A stretch of DNA of 64,000 nt from Ophiodon elongatus (GCA_016806645.1 JACSYO010002157.1:797545-861544), one strand, 5' to 3'; positions 1-14,170 are shown, counted from the stretch's first letter. A program made the numbers and translations. The notes: generated from the letters alone by a model not told the origin.

Positions 1-3000
1 TCCTTAATCATGCAGACAAATGCAGATTTCATTAATCGCGCGGGACTTGCACTGATGATACAGAAGCCGGCCTACATCTAGAGGGTTTATATCCACGAAT
101 GCGGCCCCCACATTATAAATACTTACTCCTGCTGGCACCCTAATAGTAAGCAGCTGTACTCTAAAATATTCATGTCTGATGAATAATTATGAGTATAGCA
201 TAGCAAATCAGGCGGTGCAATATAAACAAACAATACTGTATATAATAGTAAACATTCAATGTTTTCATGGGTGCTGATCGTTTTTTGTACTGTCGGAGTA
301 GTGAAAAAAAATCAACCATCACCATAGAAATGTTAATATAGAGTCCTTGTCCTTATTTCAGGCGGTAACGTTTCCTGATATTGTCAAAGTACATCTGTAT
401 CTGCAAAGATAAAAAGCTGCTCTGGTTTCCTGTTGCAGCTTCAAACCCATGACCCTGCTACATTCTGCACACAGGTAATGGCTGATGGGGGAAAAGTCTA
501 CCACTCTAACTAAATAATGCAAATAGATATAGGGGTCTAATGACCCTGACACACGTTAAGCCAGGCTCTTAGCAGAGGGGATGAGGTCTATCTAAAGATG
601 ATAGTTTTGTAAATGTTTGCAAAGATGTTGCATTTACTGTATCTTATTGGATCATCTAGTGAAACCCATTGCAACTGGATTCAAAAGTCAGCTTTTTGAT
701 GCGATTTAGTAAGGTGTTGGATTTATAAAGATGTTGACCCACCTCTATTGTGCAGTGAAACAACCCTGAGGTCTCAGTTCACAACTTCTCCTCTCACAAA
801 GGGCTAAGGGTTTTCACAGTAGCCTTTAAACACCTGATTAACACAATCAACAATGATCCTGGTTACACTCGATAAGACCTCAATGATCATGAAAAAGCAG
901 CATTCTTAAATGCTAAACTGAAGTTATGCTGGAATAAAAATATGTGTACAGTAGATACAGAAATATACCAATGTAGAAGTTATAAGATATTCCATTTGAG
1001 GCAGTGCTATGGTGGCAAAAGTGTTAATTTTATACAAAAAGGTAATTTGTGGAAATGTACCGCAGAGTTCGCTATAGCTCCATCTCTCTGTGGTATATGC
1101 TAGATGGCTACAGACTTGAGCACTGACTTTTCCTACCCAGTGACTTGCCCTGCCCTTCTAATTGGCCCTTCTGAGCAGTCCACCAAATGTGTGTGAGAGT
1201 ATTGGGAGTAATTAGGACGAGTAACACAACCGCACACACTGAGGCCCATGGGCGCTGACATACCACCTCTTTCGTCAGCCACTTATTTTTTTTTCTAACG
1301 TCACCAAGAAATAAACTTTTGAACTCTGAGAACTCTCAACAGAGAACGTGTAGAATCACCACGGTATTTTCATTTGGTTTAATTTTTTTCATACCAAAAG
1401 GTGTCACTGTGTGGTATTGTCTTATCATCGAGGGCATAAGCATGGCAAAAGAAGTGCTACTGTATATGTTCTGCTGACAGTGACAGTCAATCATTTCAGC
1501 TAATTGTGCACAGTGTGTATCCAACACTTCGCACCACCCCAGCTTCTGTAGAGGTCACCTAGTTGTTATAAAAATGGGGTCAAAGTTGAAATTAAGACAG
1601 CATGGATGGTAATAAGCTGCTATAGTAATATGATAAATATTTCTTTGTCATGAGAGAGAGCTTAGCTCATTAAAATGTTTGTCTCTCTTCAATAACACGA
1701 TAAAACCTCACATGTAATAATGGCTGGAGGTCTAATTGATAGAGCAAGATGTCCTGCACGCAATGCAAACAATGCCAGGGCGAGGGCAATTACTGTTACC
1801 ACGTGGACTGCAATGGAAATAGGACATTTTTAAAATAATTTTCTGGTTGAGGCTACTGTTTGTTTGTGTGTGTATGTGTGTTTTGTTGTTGCGATGATGA
1901 ACAGTGAACAGTAACCTCTGTTTCCCCCGTGCTTTTGGTCTTTGGTATGGATCACAGGGCAAAGAATGGGTCATGGGATTTGATATTGCCCACATTGCCT
2001 GAGCTCCCTGTTATTCTGTTTACTGTGTCCTCTGGACCACTACTAACATCTATGCCTTCATCCAACACACACATGGGCTAACTTTGCTGCAGGCAAACAG
2101 ACACACGTGAACACAGACTCACACAAGAGCAAAGATAGGCACAGGGGGAAGAACAAAACCCATGCTAACAAAGAAATGTGTCTGTTTTTGACATTTTCAA
2201 TATTATAATAAAAATTGTAAGATAATTATCAAAATAATTTTTCGAGTAAATAATTCAGAGCTAAGTGACTTGTGAATTTAAAGAAACGGAACGATGATTA
2301 TGTTGTCAGGCTTGCAACACATTCTTAGAGTGCGTTCCATTGAAAAAATAGATACAAAGAAAACACTTCATTTTAAACATTTAGCCCATTTAGGCTAATA
2401 CTGCACAAATATATTTTGGTGTATTAACTCAAGCTCACCTCATGTAGGTCTAATGGACAGAAAAATCCCAGAGATCTCTTCTTGACCTCTACTTCCTGCT
2501 GCCTGCAGTTCTCCACAGCTCTCCTTCTCCATCACTGCAGCAATAAAAGCACACCAAAGGGAGTGAATATGTTTACTTTTAGTTAACCTTTACATGTCGA
2601 TTCATTCTTCTTGAGCAAATTACAATAAACATGTTTTTACAAAGAAAGGAGAAGAAAGCTAATGCACAGTTATAGAAGAAGGAAACAGAGGTACTATTTA
2701 CCATTGCTAAGTTGACTTGCAGGAATTCAAATTGGCAATAACTTTGTGTAAATGTCTTCTCAACCTTGCCACAAATACCAAGTCAAACTTAGTACCTTTT
2801 TATGGCACAGGAGCAGCTGGTTTGCAGATCAGAAGGTCATTGGAGTTATATTTTTTCATACTTGAAAATATCAATGTGAAACTTTGCTTGAGTGTTAAAA
2901 TAGAGGTATACGGTTCTATTATTGACGCATAGATAGCCTACTTAATTATGTCATATTAAAACTGAGATCTTTTCAGTAAAAGTCTTCTAGGCTCATTCTG

Positions 3001-4072
3001 TTGTATGCTGCTTGTCTTCTGCTCGGCCTCCTCTCACTAGCCGTGTTTCCATCTACATATTTTATGCGCATTTTGAAGTATCCCATTAGCAACGATGTAT
3101 GCTGACGGTAAATTCCATGAACTTCCTCAATTGTGAAAAATAAGTTTCTACGTTTACTTGAGGTGTTGTTTTGCGCTTGACGCAAAAAGAGTTGATACTC
3201 TTAATCGATTAGGGAATGCCTTAGCTGAATAAATTCTGACGTAGCGAACGTTTAACTCACATGACTGATCAGCTGTTTTCCATGAATTGCAAATGGTTGC
3301 TATCATCTTCAGATAGCATGACACATGGTCAATACTAGCTGACATGAACAAACGATTAAAACTTTCCCAATTGAAACAAAGTCCAATGAAGATCTCTATC
3401 TATTTTTCTATTGTAGACATAAGACTGTATATGATCGTAGATGGTATGACAGCCTATGCAACTTGTTTAGTTTCTGGTTCAAAACATCAATTTCTTCTAC
3501 AGTTTACTGGTGGATTACAGCTAAGCGTAGCCTATAGCAACAACTTCTGAACATTCTACGCGTTAGCTTGGTTTATTTGCTCCAAACCAGTTGATGAAAA
3601 TGAGCCTTTTTCGCATTTCTTTTTGTTTTTCCGACATTTCAAAAGTTCGGAAAATTCGCTTGACAGTTGAATGGACACACGGATACTGCTGTGATCAAGG
3701 TCAAAAGTCTAATGTTAAGGCTCAAGGACAAGTCCATTTGAGGTCAAAAGTAACCATTATAGATTGTAACAGCAGTTTGAGACACATTTATTTATTTCAC
3801 ACAGCAACATGCCGATGAACTTGAATGCATTCTTAAAAAATTGGGGATTATAGTCTTTCTATTCGTTTTTGTGCATTAACCCTGCTGTGACTGCTGACAC
3901 TATCCTCATGTGAAGATAGCTTTCAAAAACTGGTCAGATGTCAAAAATACTTTCGTTGTACAAGAATCACAAAAAAGTGCGCTTTTGATATTACAGATAG
4001 AGCAGTTAATTTTATCATTTGATTTTCATTTGGTGGCTATTATGACTCATTGAGAGGATATATATACATACA

Positions 4073-4075
<3 letters not shown>

Positions 4076-4157
<82 letters not shown>
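4076..4157. repeat. (CA)n microsatellite
   Basis: About 41 dinucleotide units. Preceded by a short (TA)n. Confidence 0.97.
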
Positions 4158-4159
<2 letters not shown>

Positions 4160-4659
4160 TACATAGTGTTTTTTTTCTTCTGGATTTCATTCCTGCTTTG
4201 TTCCTAAATAATTGTGAGGCTCTTCTGGCATGTCAATATCGAACTGACAGATGCCACCTTTTATTAGAGCTCCATATCAAAGCACACACACTCACACATA
4301 CATAACGAAACACTTGCGCTTGCGCCGACACACTCACTGTCACAATGCTGCATGTCAGTATCAATAATACAACCACACAAGATTCTTATGATTAAGGTCT
4401 ATTTTCCGTTTTATTTTTGATTTTGATACACAATATAGCCTACAAACTAAAAAAATGCATTAAATCAAGGATCCTAAAAAAATACAGGAACACCAGACAA
4501 TCATAATCTTTAAATTCAATTAACACTTCAGGAGTAATAGGAAGAACCAATAAAAACAATTAGGATATCTTTATGCAGGGCATATTCTCATACTCTCATT
4601 GCAATGATCTATGCTGTTCAGAGTATGTTTTGCGGTTGTGTGGCAAACCAGTGTGTGAG

Positions 4660-4666
<7 letters not shown>

Positions 4667-4725
<59 letters not shown>
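4667..4725. repeat. (GT)n microsatellite
   Basis: About 29 units, with imperfect GT on both flanks. It creates a spurious 143-codon open frame. Confidence 0.97.
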
Positions 4726-4727
<2 letters not shown>

Positions 4728-5960
4728 TGTATGTGTGTATTTCTAGCCCTACGGCAGGGTTTAGGGTAACTATACAGCTCTCCCCCTGCACCTTCACCCC
4801 GTTCCCTTTGCGGCTTGTGTGGCTTGTCTCATCCCATCTCCCTCCTGCTCCTCTATCTCCCTCCTCCGCTCTGCTCCCCCCCTCTCCTCACCACTACTCT
4901 GCTTCTAGCCTACATGTGTGTATGGTGGGTGGATGGGTGGGCTATGCTGGCGACGACAGTGCCAAGAATCACCCTCTGCTTTCTCTAAAGCAGCAGTGTG
5001 GTGATGCAGAGGGTTCTAAGTCAAATGCAAATTGAGTATGTATACATATCAAACACAATCATACGCAGGAATTATAACATAACTTGAGGAGGAACATACA
5101 GATCATAGACCTACAAGGATAAAAAATATATATGCTGAGTGAGCTGCACTGATTTGAAACACAGTGTAAGAAATTTAAAATTGGAAAAGTACATATAGCT
5201 TGACTTCAGTGATGCAGAACTGACTGTGCCTTTCTCACACTGTGTGACTCCTCACCAATTGCACCTACGTATATGACAAAAAGAAGTAGTCAAAGAACAA
5301 AAGCACTTCCTTCACGAGAGGTGTGTCTACTCTCCACCTCGGTGGCTTTCAGTGTTTCATTATCCAAAGTCGAGGTCTGCTTTGCCACCCAGCTCCCCCA
5401 TGCTGCCTGTCTCATTTCCTCCCGGTAACAATCCATTAGCCAACGCCAGGCTCAAACACGCTGTCGCTTAATTATTCTCACTTCTTTTACAGCACGACGG
5501 GGCGTACCACTCATCAGAGGAAACAGGGGAACAGCTGATTTTGTATATATACTTTATGCATGTAAAAAGGGGCAACAGGCTTACTATGACACACAGCTCA
5601 AATATTCATAACATCCACGTACATACTTCTAGTATACAAACATGATCACTTCCAGATAAATACACACACACACAGCAATATGTATGTATCTACAGAAACA
5701 AATCTAAACATCAATGAACCATTCTAATCAAAACTCTAATTGTAGTCAAATACCTTCCATAACATATTTCTGGTGAATCGCATGTATGTGTGTGTCTCTG
5801 TGTCAATGCCCAGAAATAGGTATTATATGTGGCATAATTCATCATGAATAATTTCCTGCACATTCTTCCTCATGCTATGCCTCAGGAGCACTTCAGGATG
5901 AAAGAGAATGCTAATGCTGTGTCTGTATCTCACTGAACAATGTGTTTGTGGGCTGTACGT

Positions 5961-5962
<2 letters not shown>

Positions 5963-6024
<62 letters not shown>
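5963..6024. repeat. (GT)n microsatellite
   Basis: 31 uninterrupted units. Confidence 0.97.
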
Positions 6025-6028
<4 letters not shown>

Positions 6029-6649
6029 GTGTGTGCCCGTGTGTGTATGCCGCCTTACTAAGCACAGTTATGATAATTAACAGATAGGAGAGGTCAGCTA
6101 CAGTATGTGTATGTGACAGTGATAGTGAGTAAGACAGAAAATGATAGGTGGAACAATATAGCGCTGATTTAATAAATTGGCAATATTGCCACTGACTTCT
6201 TTTTCTGCTCTAAAGCATTTGTATAGTAGATTTTAGGTGTAACAGAAGTAATACTCTCACAAAGAGAGTAAGTTTTACCAGATACTGTAAGGTTAAGGGC
6301 TGCACCTCTATAATACAGTTGAGGTAAGCACATACATTTGTGATATATACAATATGTTGACTTTTATTTCTATGATGAGTGGCACTTTAAAGTGGCAAGC
6401 TCTGGTAGAAAGTTATGGCAATCAAATAATTTTATGAACTCCTTAATACCTTAAATAAACATGAATCTGTAACTTGAAATATTTTCAATATTTGAATATT
6501 TGATTTTCAATAAATGCTTTGTGTTTCAAATCACAATGATTTGTCAAACTGACCTCAATAAGAGACAACCTACTAATTGTTTCTTGTGCAGAAAATGCAT
6601 AGCAATGGTTAATTAAAATTCTTAAATATCACCAAATACCAGTTTAGTT

Positions 6650-7420
6650 GTGACGGTGGTGCTAGTATTAGCATGCCGTGCATTAGAAAGCTAAACACCG
6701 GCTGATCTCGTAGGTGACAGTAATCGAGGGAATTAATACATGCAAATGAAACGCTCAGCATGCAGAGCCGGCGATGACAGTAATTGAATAATCGACTTTC
6801 AGAGCTCTGCGTTCCTCTCCATATACCACACAGAAATTTGTATGCGTTAATGTGTATGCGTGCGTGTGTCTATGCCAGCGGACATTTTAGGTCTACCCTC
6901 CTCACACTCTCACTACTGCCAAACGCCTTAAGATGGTGGCACCTTGAGGCAGAGAGACACACTCATAGAGAAGCCAACCTCCTCCTCCCTTTCCCCCTTC
7001 TTCCACCTCGGGTCCTCACGACAACACAGGACAGGCCCCCCTTCCTAACCCTTAGCCCCCCTAATAAATATTTAATTCACCCCTCTCTAATAAGGATATT
7101 AGGCGAGTACACCCCAGCCCTGGCGTATATGCATGAGTCCTTTCTCATCAAATTTACATAAAAGGGCCAGATGCTAATGCGAGCATAGCACCTACTGCTC
7201 ACTATTCTATATGCACTGGTATGGCTCCCTAGTCCGAGAGCCCATATAATTTAATTGCCGAACAGCATATATTTTTCAAATGGTTCCCCATTTTCAAATT
7301 GTATCTGGGCCTCAATATCATATGCTTTACATAGAGCGCGAAGACGGGCATATTTTAATTATAGCGGCAGCACGACTACAGTACTTATGCTTATTTAATG
7401 TTTTCTGAAGCCCCTCCTCT
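6650..7420. promoter_or_regulatory. candidate conserved non-coding element with TALE/homeodomain/POU motifs
   Basis: A repeat-poor block with no sustained reading frame. TGACAGTAATCGA (6715-6727) and TGACAGTAATTGA (6775-6787) lie exactly 60 bp apart. Each joins a MEIS/TGIF-type TGACAG to a homeodomain TAAT core. A perfect octamer ATGCAAAT (6740-6747) sits between them. Later parts carry more TAATTTAATTG-type sites. Conservation is inferred from texture only. Confidence 0.35.
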
Positions 7421-8879
7421 TCTATGAAATAAAAATACTGACGTGGTTATGCATAATATGAAAAGAAAAAATCTGGATTTTCAGATGACGAACACAGGTA
7501 CGTTGGGTTTTACAGTCGGGACTTATTCAAACATGAATTGCCATTTCAACAATAAAAGCCAATCAAGGTTTTGAAACTAGGAGTTTACTAATGGGAAATT
7601 GAGAGCGAATACAGTGAGAGACAATTCACATTATCATTTTGAGAAAGGTACCTTGATACTGACAGAGTGTGGATGTACATAAGGTGCACTGTATGTAGAA
7701 TAAAACAACATGCAGACTACTTACAGAGTATAACATATTTCATGGTGAGACTGAGCGCCCCGATGTTTCTAATTAATAGAGGATGAATAATGCAGTGACA
7801 CGAAATATATTATTTACACCCTTTTATCTTCGAGGAAGATTCAAAGCATATTTCAGATGCAATTATACTAATTTATTTATGGTGCATAGTATTTGAATAA
7901 TCAAAAACCAACGGAGCACAGATATCCTAGAAGACAGGGTGATATCCAGCTTTAGTGCAAAAATAGCATTTATACACACCGCCTTATTGTGCACTACTGC
8001 TGCCGCAGTATTGCTATCTAATAGGGCAGCAACGTACCTGAAAGTATAATGTACTTGTTAGCATTATTATCATTGGCAATATAGGTACAAAGTGTAAAAC
8101 ATGGCATTTGTATCATATTCTATACCTAAAGTCCTACAACATTTACATGTAGATTTTGCATTACAATAAAGACATATAGGCTAGTGTATGTTGAAAGTTG
8201 TCATCATATATTTAAGCAACAATGCCTACATATATTTTATACATTTACATTTTGTAATGTGTTTACACTTAAAATAAACCCTAAGACGAGATAACCACTA
8301 TGTTATCTTAATAATGTCTACAGATGAATATAAATATATATGTTTGAAAGAATAAAAAGGACAGTTATTCTCCTAAAAAAAATCAAAACAGTTATAGAAC
8401 TGTAGGATGGTTGGACTCATCTCAAAATCTCTTTTTCTGTTATTTGTTACTCACCTCTTGACTAAGATATTAATAGTATCCATTTTGGGACAGCAAAATT
8501 TGGGCTACTTGAAACTTCACTTGTAACTGTCAATTAAAGGAATAAACACGAGCTAACAATTTTAAATAGACGGACCATATTTATAATAATCATAGTTATC
8601 ATCATCTTCATTAGTTTCAGAGCATCCGTGTCATGAAAGTGATGTTTCACTGACACATTTTCTGGGACTCATTTTTAGTCCTAGGCTGAAGTTTCACTGA
8701 GTGGTAAAACTGTAGAAGTCTGTTTTAGTTGCATGTTATTCTGTATGTCATAACTACCAAAAAGATTATTTTAATACCACAAGAGCTGAACAATTGAATC
8801 ATGAAAAGACAACAGCAAACCCACACCATACAGGCAACACAACTCTATTACTTTCAAACACAATCACATTATGTTATGT

Positions 8880-9160
8880 ATGGAATCGAGCTTTGACGTT
8901 TATTAGCATGTCGGCCATGCATATTGTCGCAGTTAGCTGATGGGGAGGGCCATACAGCGTGGCAGAGCACAGCATGCCTGCTGCTCCCCACAAGACGCTC
9001 AAGTGGCCATGCATGATGTCATTAAAAAGGGCCCAACCATGACATTCCTCTGTGGCTTATTGGCAAGTTATGGCTGGCTGGTCTGTTATGGAGTGAGGTC
9101 AAACAGATCCCTGTTAACTGGCTATGACACCATTAATGAAGCCGATGACGCCTTTTGACT
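8880..9160. promoter_or_regulatory. candidate conserved non-coding element
   Basis: A balanced-composition, repeat-free block in an otherwise AT-rich, microsatellite-rich stretch. It has a 72-codon open frame on plus (8940-9158) with no recognisable domain and no splice context, so I read it as non-coding. It carries a TTAATGA homeodomain-type core. Confidence 0.25.
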
Positions 9161-9432
9161 GTTTATGTGTGTATGTGTGTGAAAGACCAATGTACAATCT
9201 CAGACTTTGTTTTGCTTTATATATGAGCGATAGCCTTAACCAGCTGACATTATTATCAATTTATGGAGAAAACTAGAGAAACTTAAACTAAATCAATTAA
9301 CCAATGAATGGGCGGTTACCTGACAGGAAACACATTCGAACACTATTATGTGTCTACATTGAGCCACGGATAGAGGGAGTTGGTGGCATTATGGTTTCTT
9401 GCATAGAGCAGTCTAAATACACATACACACAT

Positions 9433-9436
<4 letters not shown>

Positions 9437-9499
<63 letters not shown>
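9437..9499. repeat. (CA)n microsatellite
   Basis: About 31 units. Accounts for all open frames overlapping it. Confidence 0.97.
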
Positions 9500-9503
<4 letters not shown>

Positions 9504-9667
9504 GAGAAAAACCAGGAATCTGTCCTGCATTGGCAGGGGCTGATGCTGCCATGCGCACGGTGATCTCACCTACCGTTGCCGTGGCGACACCAACCAGAGG
9601 GAAAAGCCTTATTGTGTGTGCGCATGCGTGTGTGTGTATGCGCTTGTGATTGTGACAGAAGCTTGAG

Positions 9668-9736
9668 AGGGAGGAGGAGGAGGAGGAGGAGGAGGAGGAG
9701 AAGGAGGAGGAGGAGGAGGAGGAGAAGGAGAGGAGG
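9668..9736. repeat. (GGA)n microsatellite
   Basis: About 22 GGA units with two GAA interruptions. Purine tract on the plus strand. Confidence 0.95.
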
Positions 9737-9779
9737 GCCTGCAGGAATTCACATTGTGCCTGGCTTGTTTAAGGTTTAT

Positions 9780-9990
9780 GCCTCATTCACTTACTACACT
9801 TTATCAGGGGGAATACTGAACCGGCCCTTTCAATTATCAAGGCAATAAATTCAGCATGGCTGTGTCGTTAAAATAGCAGGCCAGTGCTTTAATAGGGAAA
9901 GGCCAGTATATGGGAAGGGAAAGGGTGCATGCCAATTAATTTGCATAAGCTATATAGTGAGACAAAGATAAACAGGAAGAGAAGTATGCA
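9780..9990. promoter_or_regulatory. candidate conserved non-coding element with octamer
   Basis: A repeat-free block with homeodomain cores (CAATTA, TTAAAAT) and a perfect octamer ATTTGCAT (9939-9946) abutting a CAATTAAT site. Enhancer role is inferred. Confidence 0.3.
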
Positions 9991-10323
9991 GGGCTTCATG
10001 AATACATGATTAAACACTGACAAGCATACAGATGCATGCAGGCAAGCACACATACTGCACACATGCATGTGAGCTTCACCACTACTGGCACAGCACTACT
10101 CATATTTCTCTTTAGGCAAACAGACAAAATAACCTCCCCTATACCAGCTGGTATTGTTGAATTATATTAGTGATGAAGAGCTAACTCAGACGAGGGGTCA
10201 TCTGCTCATCAATGGGTGGCGGTGGCCTGGCTTGCACCACAGCCATGAATGCACTGAATTCATTACCCATGGTGCACAGATGGTGTCTGGCTGCCTGTCT
10301 CAAGTTCAAGTTCATGTCCAGGA

Positions 10324-10324
10324 G

Positions 10325-10351
<27 letters not shown>
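10324..10351. repeat. (CA)n microsatellite
   Basis: 14 units. Confidence 0.95.
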
Positions 10352-10355
<4 letters not shown>

Positions 10356-10779
10356 TAGAGAGACATGGCCCAAGCCAGACAAACAGACGTTGTTGACTGA
10401 GACACAGCTATTGTTCCCTTTCATCAACAAGATGTAGTGGCTTCACTAGCTATCTGAGACGCCTGGGTCAGTTAATCACAGAGACAAACGCACAGGAAAA
10501 CATACACACATGCAAACACAGACATGCATACGTAGATGCACATGGAGCCTCTCACCCCACCACCAGCCTCAACAGCATGAATACAGCCCTGCATTTCTGC
10601 TCAGTTAACCTGTGTAAAATTGTTTTGACTGTAGCTAATATGGCAGAATATGACAACTTTTCCTTCTGACCATTTTGTTATTACAAAACAATCTGGGAGT
10701 AGGCTGGAATGAGTAACAAAAAATAGAGCAATGCAACACATGTATTAACAAATGGCACCCGTATGACGACTATATTTAC

Positions 10780-11000
10780 ATCCTTTGTCTGGCACAGAAA
10801 TTACCCTGGGCTGATACATATTATGAACCTGCTACTGCACCTGCCATACAGAGGCAAAGAGGAAGCACATAAAAACCCCGGGAACGCTCATATAAAATAT
10901 GCTGATTGCCCATCCAATGAATATGAAAACACCTTCCATGGTCGCCATGGTTTTGTTACTCAACAAATCACGTGACAACAATGGCTGCGGCTCACTGTAT
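10780..11000. promoter_or_regulatory. candidate regulatory element with CACGTG and SOX motifs
   Basis: TCACGTGAC (10968-10976), a perfect USF/CLEAR-type E-box, is immediately followed by the SOX consensus AACAATGG (10977-10984). Just upstream, CCATGGTCGCCATGG (10936-10950) is a duplicated CCATGG. No open frame with protein similarity. Confidence 0.3.
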
Positions 11001-13772
11001 GTGTGAGCGTTGAAGGAGGGCACAGCCAAGCGCATAGCACCCATTTACTGAGGAGAAGGAAAGGGGACTGTCACCGCCTATTTCTACACGCATAGTCAAA
11101 TCACACGGCTATATTTATATATATGGAAATGTGGCTCTTTGAAATGAATGGCGGGGCCTTTCTTTCTCACCAACATGCAGGAACACTTCTATAAATAATA
11201 TAAAAGCCTATTTTTGGCCACCTCACACACTAGAAGACACAATTCAAACTAATTTATAGAGACACAGGGAAGAGTGGAAATTAACTTTACAGTATCAGGT
11301 ACATTTTAAATTTAGAAATGGAGTCCACGGCATCATCACAGATAGAGAATACAGTTCATTATTTTTAAGGACTCACGGCAACAGTGGTTGTCAGTGATCA
11401 TAAAAAAGCACTAATGTGAACCATATTGTTGAGATTTACTCAATTTCTAGACACAGGCAGTAAAGAACATGCAAACCGCTGCCAACTAATACTGCATCTC
11501 TCCTCCAAGCAGCACAGGAGTACTGAAAGAAGCTAAGAAAGGAGATGCATGCAAGTGTGATTTGCAGTTGTTTAAACGTACGCTGCTCTCTCCTAGCAAC
11601 AGTACATTTCAGCATTGCATTTCCTATTGACTATGTGGACTAAGGTCCTTTATAATTAGATACCTTGAAGGATCATGGACCTACAGGTTAGTATTGTGGA
11701 GTGATAAATCTAGCCAGAGATTTAGTCTATCTTGTGTATACTGACTTAAAACTGTAAACATCTAAAAAATATACTGCATCTTATAAACATAGGCTTGAAT
11801 ATAAATACACAAGAGCAGTTGTTGTCTCCATTTCTTGCTTGACTGAAGAACTCACAAAATGTGCCATAGTTCTTTAAAAAAAAAAAAAAGGTAGAAAAAA
11901 CTGTACAGGTTTTATGAGAGAAGCATACTGGGAATTCTGGAAAAACGTAGCGAATGACATGAAGTGGAGGCTTAGTTACTGATCCTAAGTTTTTTTCCAA
12001 GTCTGGGTTGTCATTTAGTGTGGCCCTCAGACTTGAAAACAGTGTTCTCTTTCATACAGCTAGACGACTATTGCAATCGACTTAACCAAGGACAATAAAT
12101 CTTGTTTTATTCAGCGCTTCTCAACCCAAATTGTGTTCTCAAATTTTCTTTCGGGTAAACGACCTGGTGTTGTATGCCGTCTTTGACAGGGGTCGGGAAC
12201 AAGAGACACTAGTTTTGTCTGACGGTGTGAGAATGACGGCAAGAGACCTTTTCAGCATAGCCAGTGTTGAATTCAGCCACTGTGGCTGTTTAACACTGCA
12301 CTGAATAATCCTCTGTTGCAAAAAAAACCCAACGTCACAGATTTCTGGACATTGGCTAAACTTGAACTATATCTTAATCAGATATTTTGAAACCTGAAAA
12401 TGGAAAGGGATACACACCTTCAACGAGGCTACAATCAATGTGGATGCATATTAATTATCTAATTGTCAAAACATGTCATTAAAACAAACAGGCATGTTTT
12501 AAACAATTGGTCTACAACGGAAACAGCATTTGCGGATGTAAAAGTCAAGTGTCACCTCAAGTTGTGTGGGGTTGGGAAAAAAAACACTGTTTTATGATAA
12601 AATAATTGCAACTAAGCTATAAGTGCAGATTTAAACCGTTAATTAAAGAATACATCAATTGTATTACTGTATATTTTATATGTATGAGACCTGCCCTTTG
12701 TCCTATGACCCATTGTAAGTGTTGTATTTATTCTTAAATCTCTAATCTACCAATATTCCACTTGTATGTTTTTTTCCCCCACAAATATATGTTTCTAGAA
12801 ACGACATATGCTTCTGACAAATTTTCTTCCAAAAAGCTTCGGATGCAAATCCATCCACGGTCAAGTTCAAATGCAAACAATGCACATAAACGTCACCTAT
12901 TGAAACGCCCCAGACTTCTTTATGAAACATTATCTGCGCTATCACTAATTCTTAGGAGAAACAACAACCGGATCCGCGCGCTGAAATGGGGCCATGCAGG
13001 ATTCCATACTTGCAGCACATCCCTTTCAAATTCATACAGCCGGATAGTTTTAAGATAATGACCCAAAGCCCTCATTATCAGTACAATTGGCGAGACATTA
13101 CGCATTCAAGACCGTTACTACTCCAACTTTAGGAGCGCCGCGTCGGCTGGGGCTGGGAAACGTCGCCTCTTTCTTTGGGGATGCAGATGAGTCTGGTGCA
13201 CTTGACGTCTTTTCATGACCCCTGTCGGCCCCCATCCCCCTCCCAGCCCCTCCAGGCCCTCACGGCGCTGTCTGTCATATTGGGCCTGGGCATGGCATTG
13301 CCACTTGCCCCACCGAGCGTGGGAATGGGATCGTCCAGTCGTTCACATCTCCTGCACTGCGGTTAACGGAATCAATTAAGCAGGCCCGACCCCCCCACAC
13401 ATTTCCCCAATCCCCTCACTCCTTCCCCCCTCCTCTCCCTCCTCTTCTGCCACCTCCCTCCTTCTCCTAACCCCACTCCCCCACATCTCTCCCTCTCCAT
13501 TTTTGTCAGTTCAGTATACGTCCTAATTATTACTGTTTGGGATGCCAGCGCCGTTTCCTGGCCGGACTTGATCATGCTGAAATAAGAAGCACACGTGGGT
13601 TGCTACAGAAGCCATAAATGTCACTCTTTCATTCCCAAGAAATGCTCAAGATGAGCCTAAAAAAATAAAATGTCATTCAAATGAAACAACGTTTAAAATC
13701 ATACCTTATGTTAAAGGATCACATAGTCTATATATTTACCATGCAATACCAGGGCTGAAGGGAAGTTTAGTC

Positions 13773-13832
<60 letters not shown>

Positions 13833-13834
13833 TG

Positions 13835-13890
<56 letters not shown>

Positions 13891-13909
13891 TGTGCGTGTG
13901 TGTGTGTGT
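13773..13909. repeat. compound (TG)n-(GA)n-(TG)n microsatellite
   Basis: A TG tract, then about 25 GA units (13839-13888), then a second TG tract. It lies 250 bp from the mir-9 hairpin on its 3' side. Confidence 0.95.
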
Positions 13910-14170
13910 TCATGTGTTCATGTATAAATCTGGATAGGTGAGCGCGCAGAAATGGTACATTATGCTCCCTGAAAAAAGTGAATCGTCAAATGAAAGAAAA
14001 TGCTAAAACAAAGCTGTCCCTCACTGGTGAAAATATACAATTAATAAACGTATGTACATTGTGGGGAAAAAGGCAAACATAACCGCAAGATTAACATCTG
14101 GTCCATGGGATAATTTAATAATATGTCATGAGTCCTCCACAAGTCCTCGACGAGTCTGGAAGTAGTTTTT

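Larger units (their letters stand above)
1..6649. other. non-coding region, no gene seen
   Basis: AT-rich sequence with three microsatellites. The first 200 bases and the 5200-5560 stretch look like unique, possibly conserved, non-coding DNA. A perfect octamer ATGCAAAT lies at 5025-5032. Open frames are short and show no family similarity. Confidence 0.6.
7421..14157. other. non-coding region 3' of mir-9, with candidate enhancers
   Basis: No coding gene recognised. Candidate elements are listed separately. In addition, 7740-8060 is repeat-free with homeodomain-type cores, and 12843-12850 is a perfect octamer. 13380-13500 is a C/T-rich low-complexity stretch. It could include 3' exons of a mir-9 host transcript, which sequence alone cannot show. 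Confidence 0.55.

Noticed and set aside
4604..5035. 143-codon plus-strand open frame
   Set aside because: Begins in the (GT)n tract (CVCV repeats) and continues into C/T-rich low-complexity sequence. No family similarity.
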